Shown piece by piece: positions 52,775 to 61,608 of a stretch of 64,000 nt of DNA. Under the pieces are notes generated by a model. That model saw nothing but the letters and a program-made list of their open reading frames with translations, made no database searches and was not told where the DNA came from. This DNA comes from Dorea phocaeensis (GTDB lineage: Bacteria; Bacillota; Clostridia; Lachnospirales; Lachnospiraceae). The stretch covers positions 248,001 to 312,000 of the forward strand of contig NZ_OEPZ01000002.1 in the NCBI RefSeq assembly GCF_900240315.1, in the 5' to 3' direction. How positions within the stretch are numbered: position 1 is the first letter of the stretch; the number at the start of each line of letters is the position of its first letter. The position numbers and the translations under genes were made by a program.

Positions 52775-54115
52775 CTATCCAATTCCTCCGAAGAAGATTC
52801 CCAGCACATACACCACCAGCGTAATGCCGACAAACACATACTTCGTCACTGGCTCAAACCATTTTCCAAGAGGCTTTTCCCGCCCCTCTTCTACCTGCCC
52901 TCTGGCATAACCCTTTGGGCACACCCAGAAGAACATAATTCCGGCAAGCAGGGCGCCAAGTGGAATAATGTAGATCGATACCGCATCCATCCACATGCCT
53001 ACCGCGTCACCACTCTCAATAAAGATTCCCACTGCCGCGGAGATCACTGCGATAATACCAACCGCCATCCCGCGAGACAGATGAAACTGCTCCTGCAAAG
53101 CCTCTATCGGCGTCTCAAATAAGTTCATCAAGGACGTAATTGCCGCAAACAGTACTGCAATAAAGAAAATCACTGCAAACACGGCTCCAAACGGCATCTT
53201 CTGGAATACAACCGGAAGCGTAATAAACATCAGCGGCGGTCCGCTTGCAGCGTCCAGTCCGAAAGCAAACACAGCCGGGATCACTACCATTCCTGCTAGA
53301 AGTGCCGCGCAGGTGTCAAAAAACGCCACATTTTTCGCGCATCCCACAATGTCAATATCCTTCTTCAGATAGCTTCCATATACAATGGTTCCGGATCCTG
53401 CCAGAGACAGGGAGAAAAATGCCTGCCCAAGCGCATACACCCAGGTCTTGATATTTCCAAGCTGCTCCCACTGCGGCACAAACAGATAGCGATAACCATC
53501 TGCCGCTCCCGGAAGCGTCACCACGCGGATCATCAATACAATGAAGAAGACGAAGAACACAGGCATCATAACCTTATTCATCTTCTCAATTCCCTTCGTC
53601 ACACCCAGGAGCATAATTAAAAATGTAATTCCCAGACCCAGCATCTGCCATCCGATACTTCCAAAATCAACGGCCAGTTCTCCAAAATAGCCGCCCATAT
53701 CTTCTACTTTGGTAAGGCTTCCGGTTAGTGCGCTGCACAAATACTTCAGAAACCAGCCGACAACAACCGAATACCCAATCGCAATTCCCAGTGAACCCAG
53801 AACCGGAACCAGACCGATCAATCGTCCCGGAACCTTTCCTTTTGATCCAAACCGCATCTCCATTGCCTTGGAGAATGCTCCAAGCGGTCCTGTCTTCACA
53901 CCACGGCCAAACGCCATTTCTCCGATCACACCGGAAAATCCCAATAGTATCACAAAGATAAAATACGGAATCAAAAATGCTGCTCCGCCAAACTTTCCAG
54001 TCCGGTATGGGAACATCCAGATATTTCCCATTCCTACAGCCGAACCAATACACGCTACAATGAATCCCATTCTAGTTCGGAATTCATCTCTTCCCTTTTC
54101 TTTTCTCTTTCCCAT
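52775..54115 (-). CDS. Neurotransmitter:sodium symporter family transporter
   Basis: A 446-residue protein with about 11-12 hydrophobic helices and the NSS/SNF hallmark in helix 1: IGSAVGMGNIWMFPYRTGKF (about residues 19-38), preceded by a basic N-terminus RDEFRTRMGFI. Bacterial members (LeuT, MhsT) import amino acids with sodium. It lies downstream of the trigger-factor-like lipoprotein gene with a 30-bp gap and no terminator between. Confidence 0.9.
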   Translation of the reverse strand: MGKRKEKGRDEFRTRMGFIVACIGSAVGMGNIWMFPYRTGKFGGAAFLIPYFIFVILLGFSGVIGEMAFGRGVKTGPLGAFSKAMEMRFGSKGKVPGRLIGLVPVLGSLGIAIGYSVVVGWFLKYLCSALTGSLTKVEDMGGYFGELAVDFGSIGWQMLGLGITFLIMLLGVTKGIEKMNKVMMPVFFVFFIVLMIRVVTLPGAADGYRYLFVPQWEQLGNIKTWVYALGQAFFSLSLAGSGTIVYGSYLKKDIDIVGCAKNVAFFDTCAALLAGMVVIPAVFAFGLDAASGPPLMFITLPVVFQKMPFGAVFAVIFFIAVLFAAITSLMNLFETPIEALQEQFHLSRGMAVGIIAVISAAVGIFIESGDAVGMWMDAVSIYIIPLGALLAGIMFFWVCPKGYARGQVEEGREKPLGKWFEPVTKYVFVGITLVVYVLGIFFGGIG

Positions 54116-54144
54116 AACACTATAAACTCTCTATGTAACACTCT

Positions 54145-55203
54145 CTATTTCTCTGATTTTACCTGAACACAGTTATCTGTCAGCCATTCTTTTACCATAT
54201 TATTCAGAATGATATCCTTCAGATCTTCCTCTGGTACAGCCTTCTTCAATTCGTCAACGTCTGCATATCCGTAATCCTTTGCCAGCTGCTTTGATTCGGA
54301 TTTATATGTCTTATCGTCCAGTTTAATCTTTTCTTTCTCTGCGATTGCTTCCGTAACCATCGTCTGCTTCACGCTGGACTTTGCCGCCTCGTCTACCTGC
54401 TTCTCAAAGTCTTCTACCGTAGTATTCATCTGATCCTGGATAAACGTCTCATAATCGCTTCCGTAAAATTCTGCTGCAGATTTATACTGATCGATCAGAT
54501 CACCGGAAATCTTCTCAATCTCCTTCTTCGGATACTTCGTTACTTCCGTATTGTCCAGAACCGTCTGCCATACTTCCTGGCTTAAAGAATCTTCGTACAT
54601 AGCCTTAGCATCTTTTTCCAGAGATTTTTTCACTTCTTCTTTATATTCTTTTACCGTCTTCGATTCTTTGGATACCTTCTTTACAAATTCATCATTTAAC
54701 TCAGGCAGAACCTGTTCCGTCACTGATTTTACTGTAATCGTAAATGTAACCGGCTTTCCTGCCACATCGGTATTCTGATAATCCTCTGGAAAGCTTCCTT
54801 CCCAGTCATAAGTATCACCGATGTTGTGACCAATCACACTGTCTTCAAATCCTTCGATAAACTGACCCGATCCGATTGTCAGCGGATAATCCGTACCAGA
54901 TCCCCCTTCAAATTCTACGCCATCCATCTTTCCTACAAAATCGATGGTTGCCGTATCACCTTCCTGCACCGGGCGATCGGTTACATCCTTTACCTCTGCA
55001 TTTGCCTGCAGATTCGCTGTAACTGCATTCTCCACATCTTCATCCGTGATCTCTTCCGGCTTTTCTACTTCATCTACTTCCACCCCTTTATACTGGGAAA
55101 TCTTAAGTTCATCCGTCTCAAGTCCTTTGCTTGCCGCACATCCGGATAATAACATAGACACTGTCATTGCTCCTGTCAGCAGCACTACCATTCTCTTTTT
55201 CAT
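54145..55203 (-). CDS. Trigger-factor-like peptidyl-prolyl isomerase lipoprotein
   Basis: A 352-residue protein; the start at 55203 (MKKRMVVLLT) has GAGGTG upstream. A lipoprotein signal with lipobox LLSGC ends at about residue 23. An FKBP-type PPIase domain (about 82-165: GDTATIDFVGKMDGVEFEGG; GSGQFIEGFEDSVIGHNIGD) is followed by a helical trigger-factor C-like domain (PELNDEFVKKVSKESKTVKE onwards). The ribosome-binding N-domain of true trigger factor is missing. It probably folds secreted proteins on the outer face of the membrane, comparable to PrsA. Confidence 0.9.
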   Translation of the reverse strand: MKKRMVVLLTGAMTVSMLLSGCAASKGLETDELKISQYKGVEVDEVEKPEEITDEDVENAVTANLQANAEVKDVTDRPVQEGDTATIDFVGKMDGVEFEGGSGTDYPLTIGSGQFIEGFEDSVIGHNIGDTYDWEGSFPEDYQNTDVAGKPVTFTITVKSVTEQVLPELNDEFVKKVSKESKTVKEYKEEVKKSLEKDAKAMYEDSLSQEVWQTVLDNTEVTKYPKKEIEKISGDLIDQYKSAAEFYGSDYETFIQDQMNTTVEDFEKQVDEAAKSSVKQTMVTEAIAEKEKIKLDDKTYKSESKQLAKDYGYADVDELKKAVPEEDLKDIILNNMVKEWLTDNCVQVKSEK

Positions 55204-55343
55204 ATTGCACCTCTTCATAATAATATCATTTTAACACTATTATGTTATAGCACATTCCCCAGTCCTTTCATAGGGGTTTCACATATATTTCATTCTTTTA
55301 TCGGAATATCTACACGAAAACCGATCTGAAAACCGCAAATTGC

Positions 55344-55372
55344 TTGCACTCATCCACAAACAATGGTACAAT
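55344..55372 (+). promoter_or_regulatory. Promoter of the 146-residue membrane protein gene
   Basis: TTGCAC (55344-55349), 17 bp, TACAAT (55367-55372), about 35 bp before the GTG start. Confidence 0.7.
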
Positions 55373-55408
55373 GTACTCTATGAAAAAGGATAAATTAGGA
55401 GGTTCACC

Positions 55409-55849
55409 GTGAGTAAAGTAACAATCGTATTGCTTGTAATCTTAGCAGTGCTAATTATTGCGAGTATCGCATTATATTTCTTTGGAAAGAAAGCCGAAAA
55501 GAAGCAGGCAGCACAGCAGGAGCAGTTAGACGCGGCAGCACAGACCGTATCCATGCTGATCATCGACAAAGGAAAGATGAGACTGCGCGATGCCGGTTTC
55601 CCACAGATCGTTATCGATAATACACCAAAGTATCTGCGCCGTTCCAAAGTACCGGTTGTCAAGGCAAAGGTTGGTCCAAGAGTGATGACCCTGATGTGCG
55701 ATGCACAGATCTTCCCTTTGATTCCTGTAAAAAAGGAAGTAAAAGCCACCGTCAGCGGTATCTACATTATGAATGTCAAAGGATTACGTGGACATCTTGA
55801 AACACCACAGAAGAAAAAAGGGTTCTTTGCAAGATTACGAGGAAAATAA
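55409..55849 (+). CDS. Uncharacterised membrane-anchored protein, 146 residues
   Basis: It begins at a GTG with an AGGAGG site. One N-terminal transmembrane helix (about 4-26), then a charged coiled stretch (KKAEKKQAAQQEQLDAAAQT) and a compact domain of about 90 residues (DKGKMRLRDAGFPQIVIDN; RVMTLMCDAQIFPLIPVKKE), ending basic. The topology suggests the domain faces the cytoplasm. I believe similar proteins occur in related gut clostridia, but I know no function. It is monocistronic and ends at a strong terminator. Confidence 0.75.
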   Translation: MSKVTIVLLVILAVLIIASIALYFFGKKAEKKQAAQQEQLDAAAQTVSMLIIDKGKMRLRDAGFPQIVIDNTPKYLRRSKVPVVKAKVGPRVMTLMCDAQIFPLIPVKKEVKATVSGIYIMNVKGLRGHLETPQKKKGFFARLRGK

Positions 55850-55860
55850 GCAGGACACAA

Positions 55861-55905
55861 AGGCTGTCGCTTTACGATTCATAAATCGTAAAGTGACAGC
55901 CTCTT
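55861..55905. terminator. Bidirectional terminator
   Basis: AGGCTGTC.CTTTACGATT and AATCGTAAAG.GACAGCCT form an 18-bp stem with one mismatch; serves the gene at 55409 and the converging glpP. Confidence 0.85.
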
Positions 55906-55908
55906 TTC

Positions 55909-56475
55909 TTACACAAACCACAGCTCCTGCTGCGTCGTAGACACCGCTGCCGCTCCGGCTTTTAGCGCCATCATTACATCTTCTTTACTTTCAATCATTC
56001 CACCCGCAATCACAGGAAGCTTCTGCGCTTTCACCGCCCGCTCAATCACACGGGGTATCAGCCCCGGCAGAATCTCAATACAATCCGGTCCTCCTGGCAT
56101 ACTCTGCTTGTAGATATTCTCCAGTGACCGGGAATCCAATGCAAAAAATCGATGAATTGCATACAATCCCTTCTCCTTTGCATACCGGATCTGCGTTGTT
56201 TTCGTAGAGATAATGCCATCCGCCCCGGTTTTCTCTTTGATATAATCCACTGCAATCTCTCTGCCATCCAGACCCGTAATCAAATCCAGATGCACCATTG
56301 CCACTCTTCCTTCTTCCTTAATCCGTGATACGATCTGTCCTACATTGCAGATATCTCCATATAATACAAAGATAATCTGGCAAGGCGACCGAAAGCTTGC
56401 CTCCAAAGCCTGATCATCCTTCACTGCCGCAATCACCGGACAATCTTCCAAAATCCGATAAAAAGATGGTTTCAT
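55909..56475 (-). CDS. glpP: Glycerol-3-phosphate responsive antiterminator
   Basis: About 188 residues when started at the ATG at 56475 (MKPSFYRIL), eight bases after GGGAG; a GTG three codons earlier is possible. Family hallmarks are CPVIAAVKDDQALEASF, HLDLITGLDGREIAVDYI and LPVIAGGMIESKEDVMMAL. GlpP binds glycerol-3-phosphate and the leader of glp mRNAs to prevent termination. No glp operon is in the window, so its target lies elsewhere. Confidence 0.92.
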   Translation of the reverse strand: MKPSFYRILEDCPVIAAVKDDQALEASFRSPCQIIFVLYGDICNVGQIVSRIKEEGRVAMVHLDLITGLDGREIAVDYIKEKTGADGIISTKTTQIRYAKEKGLYAIHRFFALDSRSLENIYKQSMPGGPDCIEILPGLIPRVIERAVKAQKLPVIAGGMIESKEDVMMALKAGAAAVSTTQQELWFV

Positions 56476-56575
56476 TTCCGCCACTCCCTTTTTTTCTATC
56501 TTATTTTATTATAACAGATTTTTCTTTCAATTCTAAAGAAAACCTTATGTCTTCGTGAACATTTCGTGATCCCTA

Positions 56576-56604
56576 TTGAGTCCTTCCTGAAAAAGGACTA
56601 GAAT
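56576..56604 (+). promoter_or_regulatory. Promoter with inverted repeat upstream of the 261-residue protein gene
   Basis: TTGAGT (56576-56581), 17 bp, TAGAAT (56599-56604). AGTCCTT (56579-56585) and AAGGACT (56593-56599) are perfect inverted repeats inside and touching the core promoter, an arrangement expected for a repressor site. Confidence 0.55.
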
Positions 56605-56635
56605 AAAGAACGTTCATAAGGAGGGTATAAAGATT

Positions 56636-57421
56636 ATGACTAAAAAACATATTAAAGACGCATATGATCATTCCGATGATTTTGATTTTTTCGATGGTAA
56701 TTTTGAAGTAACCTACGACGAAGACCTCTTCGACATTCCGGACCGACAAGATTCCGACAACAGGAACTCTCGCAAAGGCAGCTACGAGGACGACTATGAA
56801 GATACGCTTTCCTGTCTGGACGAATTAGATCCTTACGATTCAGAAAGCTCCGAAGACTCTGAAGCTGGCAAACGCAAACGACGCAAGAAAAAGAAACGCA
56901 AGAAACTTCCCAATCTTCTCTCACCGGTCGCAAAGACTGCCAAAACAGGTGGGAAAATCATTTACAAGGTGGTAAATCTGCTTCTTCGATGCGCAACACT
57001 AATTCTGATGGCGCTGATTTTTTACAAATTAGCCCTCGCCTTTTGGCAGAACCACTCTGCTCTTGGCAACGCATTTACCATGATAAACGGCAAGAACTAC
57101 ACGCTTGCCGCCTACTTTGGCGTAGCTCTCTTTCTGCTTCTGTTCGAGCTGATTGCATTCCTCCTGGTTCTGACCGGCAGCAAAAAAGGCAGCCACAAGG
57201 GCCGCCCTGCTGATAAAGGCCGAGGCCTTTTCTCCTTTATTTTCATTGGAGGATGCTCTTATCTGGCGTGGATGCTGAACCCACTGGTGCCAACCTCCCC
57301 AGAGCCCCTTCAGGGTATGAAAGCTGCACTGATTGTGTACGGCTCCCTTCACACTGCACTGATCGGCCTTTGTATTGCCGGAGTGATCAGCTGCCTGATT
57401 CGGAAATTTTTCATCCGCTAA
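56636..57421 (+). CDS. Uncharacterised membrane protein with acidic N-terminal and basic linker regions
   Basis: A 261-residue protein behind GGAGGG. Residues 1-80 are highly acidic and low in complexity (DYEDTLSCLDELDPYDSESS); a lysine/arginine block follows (about 80-92, KRKRRKKKKRKK); then three or four transmembrane helices (about 112-135, 150-180, 200-215, 232-257). No family recognised. It converges on and overlaps the next gene by four bases. Confidence 0.75.
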   Translation: MTKKHIKDAYDHSDDFDFFDGNFEVTYDEDLFDIPDRQDSDNRNSRKGSYEDDYEDTLSCLDELDPYDSESSEDSEAGKRKRRKKKKRKKLPNLLSPVAKTAKTGGKIIYKVVNLLLRCATLILMALIFYKLALAFWQNHSALGNAFTMINGKNYTLAAYFGVALFLLLFELIAFLLVLTGSKKGSHKGRPADKGRGLFSFIFIGGCSYLAWMLNPLVPTSPEPLQGMKAALIVYGSLHTALIGLCIAGVISCLIRKFFIR

Positions 57422-58299
57422 TTTTGACTTGTTTCCTTCGCCTGAAGTTCTTCCTTGCGTTCTTCTTCCTCTGCTTTTTCAAGGAAGTCCGCATCTTTGG
57501 ATTTCAGGCGTGGGATAAAGCGTTTTGCCAAAATTCCTTTCCCACGCTTTTTCACATAGAAATATCCCAGAATCGAAAATACAACGGCGCCGATAAAGTT
57601 GACGAACAAATCTTTCATCGTATCCAAAAGGCCAATATCTAGATATCCGCCCAATCCCAGATCCTGTCCATTTACCATAACAGACTGAATATCCCGGATT
57701 CCTACCGGACGATTACTCTTTGTCGGATCCAGCATAACAGACTTAATTGTATGTACAATCGTATCCTTCTGCATATCCAGCCCAAATAACTGATCCATCC
57801 CGCACTCAAAAAATTCCCATACGACACCGATCGTCATGGAAAAACAAAACGCCACAATCGCCACAAAGGCCGGTGATAATTGAATCGAAAACTTCTTACT
57901 TCGGTTCAAAATATCTACCAGCGCAAATCCAATTGCCGCCATCAAAAAGCCATTCACTGTGTGCAGCACCGTATCCCAAAACGGGAACTTCAGATAATAT
58001 GCCTGAATTTCTCCTAAAATCTCCGCCGCAAAAATAAAAAGCAATATTGTAATCTCCAACGCGGTGGGCAGCTCAATTTTTAAATTAATCTGGATAAAAC
58101 TCGGAATGATCAACAAAATCAATGTCAGAATACATAAAAATACATTTTCATAATTCCGGTTAAAGATCTGCAAGATCATCATCAGGATTACCAAAAGTCG
58201 CAGCACCACATAGACGATAAAAGAACTCTTGTGCTCTCTCAGCTCCATATGCAGCGCCTTTTTCATCACTTTCATTCGTTTTTTCAGCTTTAATTTCAT
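57418..58299 (-). CDS. DUF2238-like (YjdF-type) membrane protein
   Basis: A 293-residue protein with about seven hydrophobic helices. FPFWDTVLHTVNGFLMAAIG and FSMTIGVVWEFFECGMDQL match the conserved core of the DUF2238/YjdF inner-membrane family. An acidic-basic tail (EKAEEEERKEELQAKETS) follows the last helix. Function unknown. AAGGAAT precedes the ATG. Confidence 0.78.
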   Translation of the reverse strand: MKLKLKKRMKVMKKALHMELREHKSSFIVYVVLRLLVILMMILQIFNRNYENVFLCILTLILLIIPSFIQINLKIELPTALEITILLFIFAAEILGEIQAYYLKFPFWDTVLHTVNGFLMAAIGFALVDILNRSKKFSIQLSPAFVAIVAFCFSMTIGVVWEFFECGMDQLFGLDMQKDTIVHTIKSVMLDPTKSNRPVGIRDIQSVMVNGQDLGLGGYLDIGLLDTMKDLFVNFIGAVVFSILGYFYVKKRGKGILAKRFIPRLKSKDADFLEKAEEEERKEELQAKETSQN

Positions 58300-58372
58300 G
58301 CAAAAATTCCTTTTCCTCTGTATGTTTTCTATTCGTTTCCCGATTGCAAAAAACGAGCAATAGTCACCATTT

Positions 58373-59299
58373 CTAATTTAAGAAATTATCGATAATAACA
58401 GCCTCTGCTTCCTCTTCTGTCAATCCAAGCGTTCTTAACTTCACCAGCTGCTCATCGTTAATTCTTCCAATGGCTGCTTCGTGAATAATTGCCGCATCTA
58501 GATGTTTGGCATTGATCTCCGGAATGGAGCTCACCTCTGCCTGATCCATAATAATAGAGTCGCACTGCACATGAGCGGAACATTTTGCGCTGCCGACTGC
58601 CTTCGGGTGAAATACCTGTCTGGACTCGCCCTTGGCAACAGATCTGGATATGATCTGCGCGGAACTTCCCGCACCATTCATCTGTACTTCCATGTTGGAT
58701 TCCGCCACCTGCTTATCATGCGTCATCAGCTTCTCCATCACGTACAGTTTTGCGTTTTCTCCCATTTCTACATCCGTTTCACGAATCGTAGAATCCACGC
58801 CCTTAATCTGGACGGTATCCAGGGTAAAGACCGCGTCCTCCTCCAGATAAATCTTCGTTACCGGATTTAAGATTCTGGATCCGCTTCCTTCCCCTTCTCC
58901 ATAATGCTTTTCCTCATAACGTACATTTGCCCCTTTTCCGACATGGAACGCATGGATTCCGTCATGGCGGCTGTCATTACATCCGCTGTTATGAATCCCG
59001 CATCCTGCCACAATCGTAACTTCCGCTCCGGGCGCAATAAAGAAGTCATTATAAACCACGTCCACGATTCCCGAAGTGCTGACTACTACCGGAATATGCA
59101 CATATTCTCCTTTTGTATTCTCATCAATATAGACATCGATTCCCTGCTTGCCTTCTTTTCTCTTAATTTTAATATGCTCACTGTCTCCATGGCAGAGGGA
59201 AATCCCATTCTGCCGGAGATTGTAGGCTCCCTCCTGCCGGAAACCGTCTCCATCTATCTGCTTTAACACCTGCTCGGTGATATGATCTAACTCCGTCAT
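58373..59299 (-). CDS. SufB/SufD-family Fe-S cluster assembly scaffold
   Basis: A 308-residue SufBD beta-helix protein when started at the ATG at 59299 (MTELDHITEQ), which has a GGAG site upstream. NGISLCHGDSEHIKIKRKEG, HVGKGANVRYEEKHYGEG and the C-terminal IPEINAKHLDAAIIHEAAIG block (containing the conserved EAAIG-like segment) identify the family. It is shorter than SufB proper and has no SufD, SufS or SufU partner here. It lies just downstream of sufC and probably forms a two-gene scaffold-ATPase assembly system of the minimal SufBC (SMS) kind. Confidence 0.9.
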   Translation of the reverse strand: MTELDHITEQVLKQIDGDGFRQEGAYNLRQNGISLCHGDSEHIKIKRKEGKQGIDVYIDENTKGEYVHIPVVVSTSGIVDVVYNDFFIAPGAEVTIVAGCGIHNSGCNDSRHDGIHAFHVGKGANVRYEEKHYGEGEGSGSRILNPVTKIYLEEDAVFTLDTVQIKGVDSTIRETDVEMGENAKLYVMEKLMTHDKQVAESNMEVQMNGAGSSAQIISRSVAKGESRQVFHPKAVGSAKCSAHVQCDSIIMDQAEVSSIPEINAKHLDAAIIHEAAIGRINDEQLVKLRTLGLTEEEAEAVIIDNFLN

Positions 59300-59331
59300 C
59301 TTACCTTCTCCTTCTTTCTCCATCTTTGTTC

Positions 59332-60054
59332 TTACTTCCGGCCTGCGCACTTACAATCAGAACTCTCGCCAAAGAGCTTTGGCACCATTTCTTCTTTGGA
59401 GCCAATACTTCTGATCTTACCGTCTTCAATTACCATAATGCGATCTGCCATCTTAATAATCTTCTCCTGATGAGAAATCAGAATCAGTTTCTGGTCCTTC
59501 TTGCTGTGAATCTTCTCAAACTGATCCACCAGCATAGAAAAGCTCCACAGATCGATGCCCGCCTCCGGCTCATCGAACACGCACAGCTTATGCGGCTTTG
59601 CAAGTACCGTCGCAATCTCCAGACGCTTCATCTCGCCACCAGAAAGCGTTCCATCAATCTCACGTTTTAAATACTCGTTCGCGCAAAGTCCAACTCCGCT
59701 TAAAAGTTCACAGCAGTCACACTCTGCCAACGGCTTTCCTGCCGCCAAAGACAGAAGCCTCTCCACCGTCATTCCCTTGAAACGCGGCGGCTGCTGAAAC
59801 GCAAATCCTACACCTGCATTTGCCCTGTGGTCAATATCATATTCTGTAATATCTTCCCCGTCCAGAACAATCTGCCCTGCATCGGCCTTCTCAATTCCAA
59901 TCAGCACCTTAGCAAGCGAAGATTTTCCTCCTCCGTTCGGACCAGTAATCACCAACATTTCTCCATCTTCTACCGTAAAGCTGATATCCTGAACAATGCT
60001 TCTTTCCACACCGTTCTCATCAACCTTAAATGTCAAATTCTTTACTTCCAGCAT
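59332..60054 (-). CDS. sufC: Fe-S cluster assembly ATPase SufC
   Basis: A 240-residue ABC-type ATPase: Walker A ITGPNGGGKSSLAKVLIG, the Q-loop FAFQQPPRFKGMTV, signature TLSGGEMKRLEIATVLA, Walker B LCVFDEPEAGIDLW. The FQQPPRFKG segment is typical of SufC. It drives conformational change of the SufB/D-like scaffold encoded next to it. The start overlaps the end of yfcE by 29 bp. Confidence 0.95.
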   Translation of the reverse strand: MLEVKNLTFKVDENGVERSIVQDISFTVEDGEMLVITGPNGGGKSSLAKVLIGIEKADAGQIVLDGEDITEYDIDHRANAGVGFAFQQPPRFKGMTVERLLSLAAGKPLAECDCCELLSGVGLCANEYLKREIDGTLSGGEMKRLEIATVLAKPHKLCVFDEPEAGIDLWSFSMLVDQFEKIHSKKDQKLILISHQEKIIKMADRIMVIEDGKIRSIGSKEEMVPKLFGESSDCKCAGRK

Positions 60055-60583
60055 AATTGTATTCCTTTCCTTCCAGCGTCTTCCACGTAAAATCTCCCTC
60101 TTCCAGCATTAGGTATCCATGCGGACTTTCTTCCTTCGGTATGGATACAGAACCTGGATTCAGATAATATTTCCCATCAAATTCCTGTTTTGCCGGCACA
60201 TGGGTATGTCCGTGCAGCAGAATATCTCCCCGCTTCATCATCGGAGGATTCTCCATATGATACACATGTCCGTGCGTAGCGTAAATCATGCGTGTTCCGG
60301 TATACAGAATCGCATAATCCGCCAGAATCGGAAATTCCAGCACCATCTGATCCACCTCGGTATCACAGTTTCCTCTCACACACAGAATCTCTTCTTTGAT
60401 CCCATTCAACATGGAAATCACCTGCTTGGGGTCATATTCTCTTGGCAGATCATTTCTTGGTCCATGATAAAGAATATCTCCTAACAGCAGAAGCTTGTCC
60501 GGTTTTTCTTTTCTATATTGTTCCAACAGCTGACGACAGTAATAAGCGCTGCCGTGAATGTCAGATGCAATCATAATCTTCAT
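60026..60583 (-). CDS. YfcE-type metallophosphodiesterase
   Basis: A 185-residue protein when started at the ATG at 60583 (MKIMIASDIHGSAY). All metal-binding motifs of the calcineurin-like fold are present: DIHGS, LLGDILYHGP, VRGNCDTEVD, THGHVYH and HGHTHVP. YfcE-type enzymes hydrolyse phosphodiesters; the natural substrate is unclear. The overlap with sufC suggests co-translation, though a functional link to Fe-S assembly is not known. Confidence 0.88.
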   Translation of the reverse strand: MKIMIASDIHGSAYYCRQLLEQYRKEKPDKLLLLGDILYHGPRNDLPREYDPKQVISMLNGIKEEILCVRGNCDTEVDQMVLEFPILADYAILYTGTRMIYATHGHVYHMENPPMMKRGDILLHGHTHVPAKQEFDGKYYLNPGSVSIPKEESPHGYLMLEEGDFTWKTLEGKEYNYAGSKEFDI

Positions 60584-60725
60584 TCTCTTATGTTTCCTTT
60601 CCTCGCATGCCGTTTGGCACCACGCATGCATATCTTCCATTATATCGGCACTCGTTCGATTTTAAAAGGGGTTTTTCCAAGATTTCCCCAAACCTGCCCT
60701 CTGCCAACCATCTTATCTCTTTACA

Positions 60726-61586
60726 CTATTCATTCGGCCGCTGATAAAAACGTCCTGATAGTTGCTCTGTCTTCAACACATTTACGAACGCTTCCGGATC
60801 TGCGTCTTTGATTTCCCGAATCACATCTTTACTCTCGGCACTCGATACAACAGAGTAGACCACCTTGCGCTCACAATGCTCATAGGATCCTTCTCCCTGA
60901 ATAATCGTTGCGCCGTGATTGGTCGTCCTGGCAATAGCTTCATATACCCGTTTTGCATGATTGGTCACTACGAACAGCGTCTGTTGTTGATATTTCTTAT
61001 ACAAAATGTGCAGCACCTGTGTGGAAGTGTATTGAAAAATAATCGAATACAGAGCTTTGTCCCATCCAAACAGAATACCTGCCACTCCTAAAATCACCAC
61101 GTTAAGCCCCAAAACCATATTCCAGGAATCAATTCCTTTGCGCTCCGACAGAAAAATAGCAATAAAATCCGTTCCGCCCGATGTCGCATTTACCATCAGA
61201 CACAGACTGATCACGCATCCGTTAATCAATCCTCCAAAAATACTGATCAGCAAAGTATCATAAGTAATTGCATATCCCGGCAGCATATCCGTCAGCACGC
61301 TGGTCAGCACAATCATCAGACAAGAATACAGTGTGAATTTCTTCCCGATAAACCGAAAGCCAATCCAAATCGGAATCGCATTCAACAGTATGTTAATCAG
61401 CGTATAGGGAAGTGTCAAATCAAAAAACATCTCTACCGCGCGCTGAATTAAAAGCGACAGTCCCGTCGCTCCGCCCGGATATAATCCTCCTGTCCGTACA
61501 AATGATTTAATATTCAGCGCCATAATTACTGACGCAAGACATACCACAAGAATTCTCTTAATATTTTCTCTTGCATTGAATTTCAC
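60726..61586 (-). CDS. YitT family membrane protein
   Basis: A 286-residue protein: five to six hydrophobic helices in the first 175 residues (SFVRTGGLYPGGATGLSLLI; GGLINGCVISLCLMVNATSG) and a C-terminal cytoplasmic DUF2179 domain (about 195-286; VVTNHAKRVYEAIARTTNHG; KDADPEAFVNVLK). Starts at a GTG behind GGGGGA. Function unknown. Confidence 0.88.
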   Translation of the reverse strand: MKFNARENIKRILVVCLASVIMALNIKSFVRTGGLYPGGATGLSLLIQRAVEMFFDLTLPYTLINILLNAIPIWIGFRFIGKKFTLYSCLMIVLTSVLTDMLPGYAITYDTLLISIFGGLINGCVISLCLMVNATSGGTDFIAIFLSERKGIDSWNMVLGLNVVILGVAGILFGWDKALYSIIFQYTSTQVLHILYKKYQQQTLFVVTNHAKRVYEAIARTTNHGATIIQGEGSYEHCERKVVYSVVSSAESKDVIREIKDADPEAFVNVLKTEQLSGRFYQRPNE

Positions 61587-61608
61587 AACCTGTTCCCCCG
61601 TTACAATC

